DNA from: Prevotella sp.
Lineage (GTDB): Bacteria; Bacteroidota; Bacteroidia; Bacteroidales; Bacteroidaceae
Reading direction: 5' to 3'
Assembly (NCBI GenBank): GCA_021204565.1
Contig: JAJPZE010000221.1
Location: 1-5,687, forward strand
DNA length: 5,687 nucleotides
Made by a program: the position numbers and the translations under genes. The notes below the pieces were generated by a model. It was given only the letters and a program-made list of their open reading frames with translations, ran no database searches and was not told the origin of the DNA. Each line of letters begins with the position of its first letter. The stretch's first letter is position 1. Positions 5,494 to 5,687 of this stretch are shown piece by piece.

Positions 5494-5687
5494 ATGAAGA
5501 ACAGCGTCAAGGCGCGGCTTATGAAACGCATTAAGGAGATTGACTCCCTGAACGACGAGGAGCGTAGCGCACTCTTGGGCTTGCTTTTATCCCGAAAACG
5601 CATAATCCGTGCTTCACACGGATTGTCAGATTATATTGCCCGGCATCAGTCGAAAGGGCAGGGGGAGTTACATATAAACGTCTTGGG
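5494..5687 (+). CDS. Unrecognised protein, N-terminal fragment
   Basis: An open frame starts at the ATG at 5494 and stays open to the right edge, giving 64 complete codons. An in-frame TAA at 5485 rules out an earlier start; a later ATG at 5521 (codon 10) is possible. I do not recognise the product. The N-terminus MKNSVKARLMKRIKEIDSLN is strongly basic and looks helical. It is followed by DEERSALLGLLLSRKRII, an amphipathic-looking helix with a leucine cluster, then a mixed polar segment (HGLSDYIARHQSKGQGEL). There is no signal peptide or membrane segment in the visible part, so a cytoplasmic protein is likely. It is transcribed away from tamL across a 131-bp gap and may share regulatory DNA with it. 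Coding status rests on the uninterrupted frame, the stop just upstream and the protein-like composition. Confidence 0.6.
   Translation, partial: MKNSVKARLMKRIKEIDSLNDEERSALLGLLLSRKRIIRASHGLSDYIARHQSKGQGELHINVL

Overview
The window looks like a chromosomal housekeeping segment from the Bacteroidota, most likely order Bacteroidales. Four observations support this. The ribosomal protein and EF-Ts sequences carry features I recognise from Bacteroides/Porphyromonas homologues. The gene order rplM-rpsI-rpsB-tsf fits that phylum. The two best promoter candidates have the Bacteroidota -7 element TAnnTTTG instead of a sigma70 -10 box. No start codon is preceded by a clear Shine-Dalgarno sequence.

Layout, read on the minus strand from right to left: tamL (start 5362, end 3206) encodes an Omp85-family outer-membrane lipoprotein with three POTRA-like domains and a C-terminal barrel. 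A short AT-rich spacer follows, then a strong promoter candidate (3079-3107). Next is an untranslated leader of about 290 nt with several predicted hairpins (about 3073-2783), followed by rplM (L13), rpsI (S9), a 178-bp spacer with potential RNA structure, rpsB (S2) and tsf (EF-Ts, cut by the left edge). On the plus strand an unrecognised gene starts at 5494, divergent from tamL, and runs off the right edge.

The four translation genes are closely spaced and probably form one operon making two ribosomal proteins of each subunit and an elongation factor. The rplM leader and the rpsI-rpsB spacer are the natural places for feedback control. TamL belongs to a separate process, outer-membrane protein insertion, and appears to have its own promoter almost on top of its start codon.

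I found no mobile element, CRISPR array, tRNA or rRNA, and no sign of horizontal transfer. No new multi-gene system is visible. The least explained parts are the structured rplM leader, the near-leaderless tamL start and the truncated gene at the right edge.
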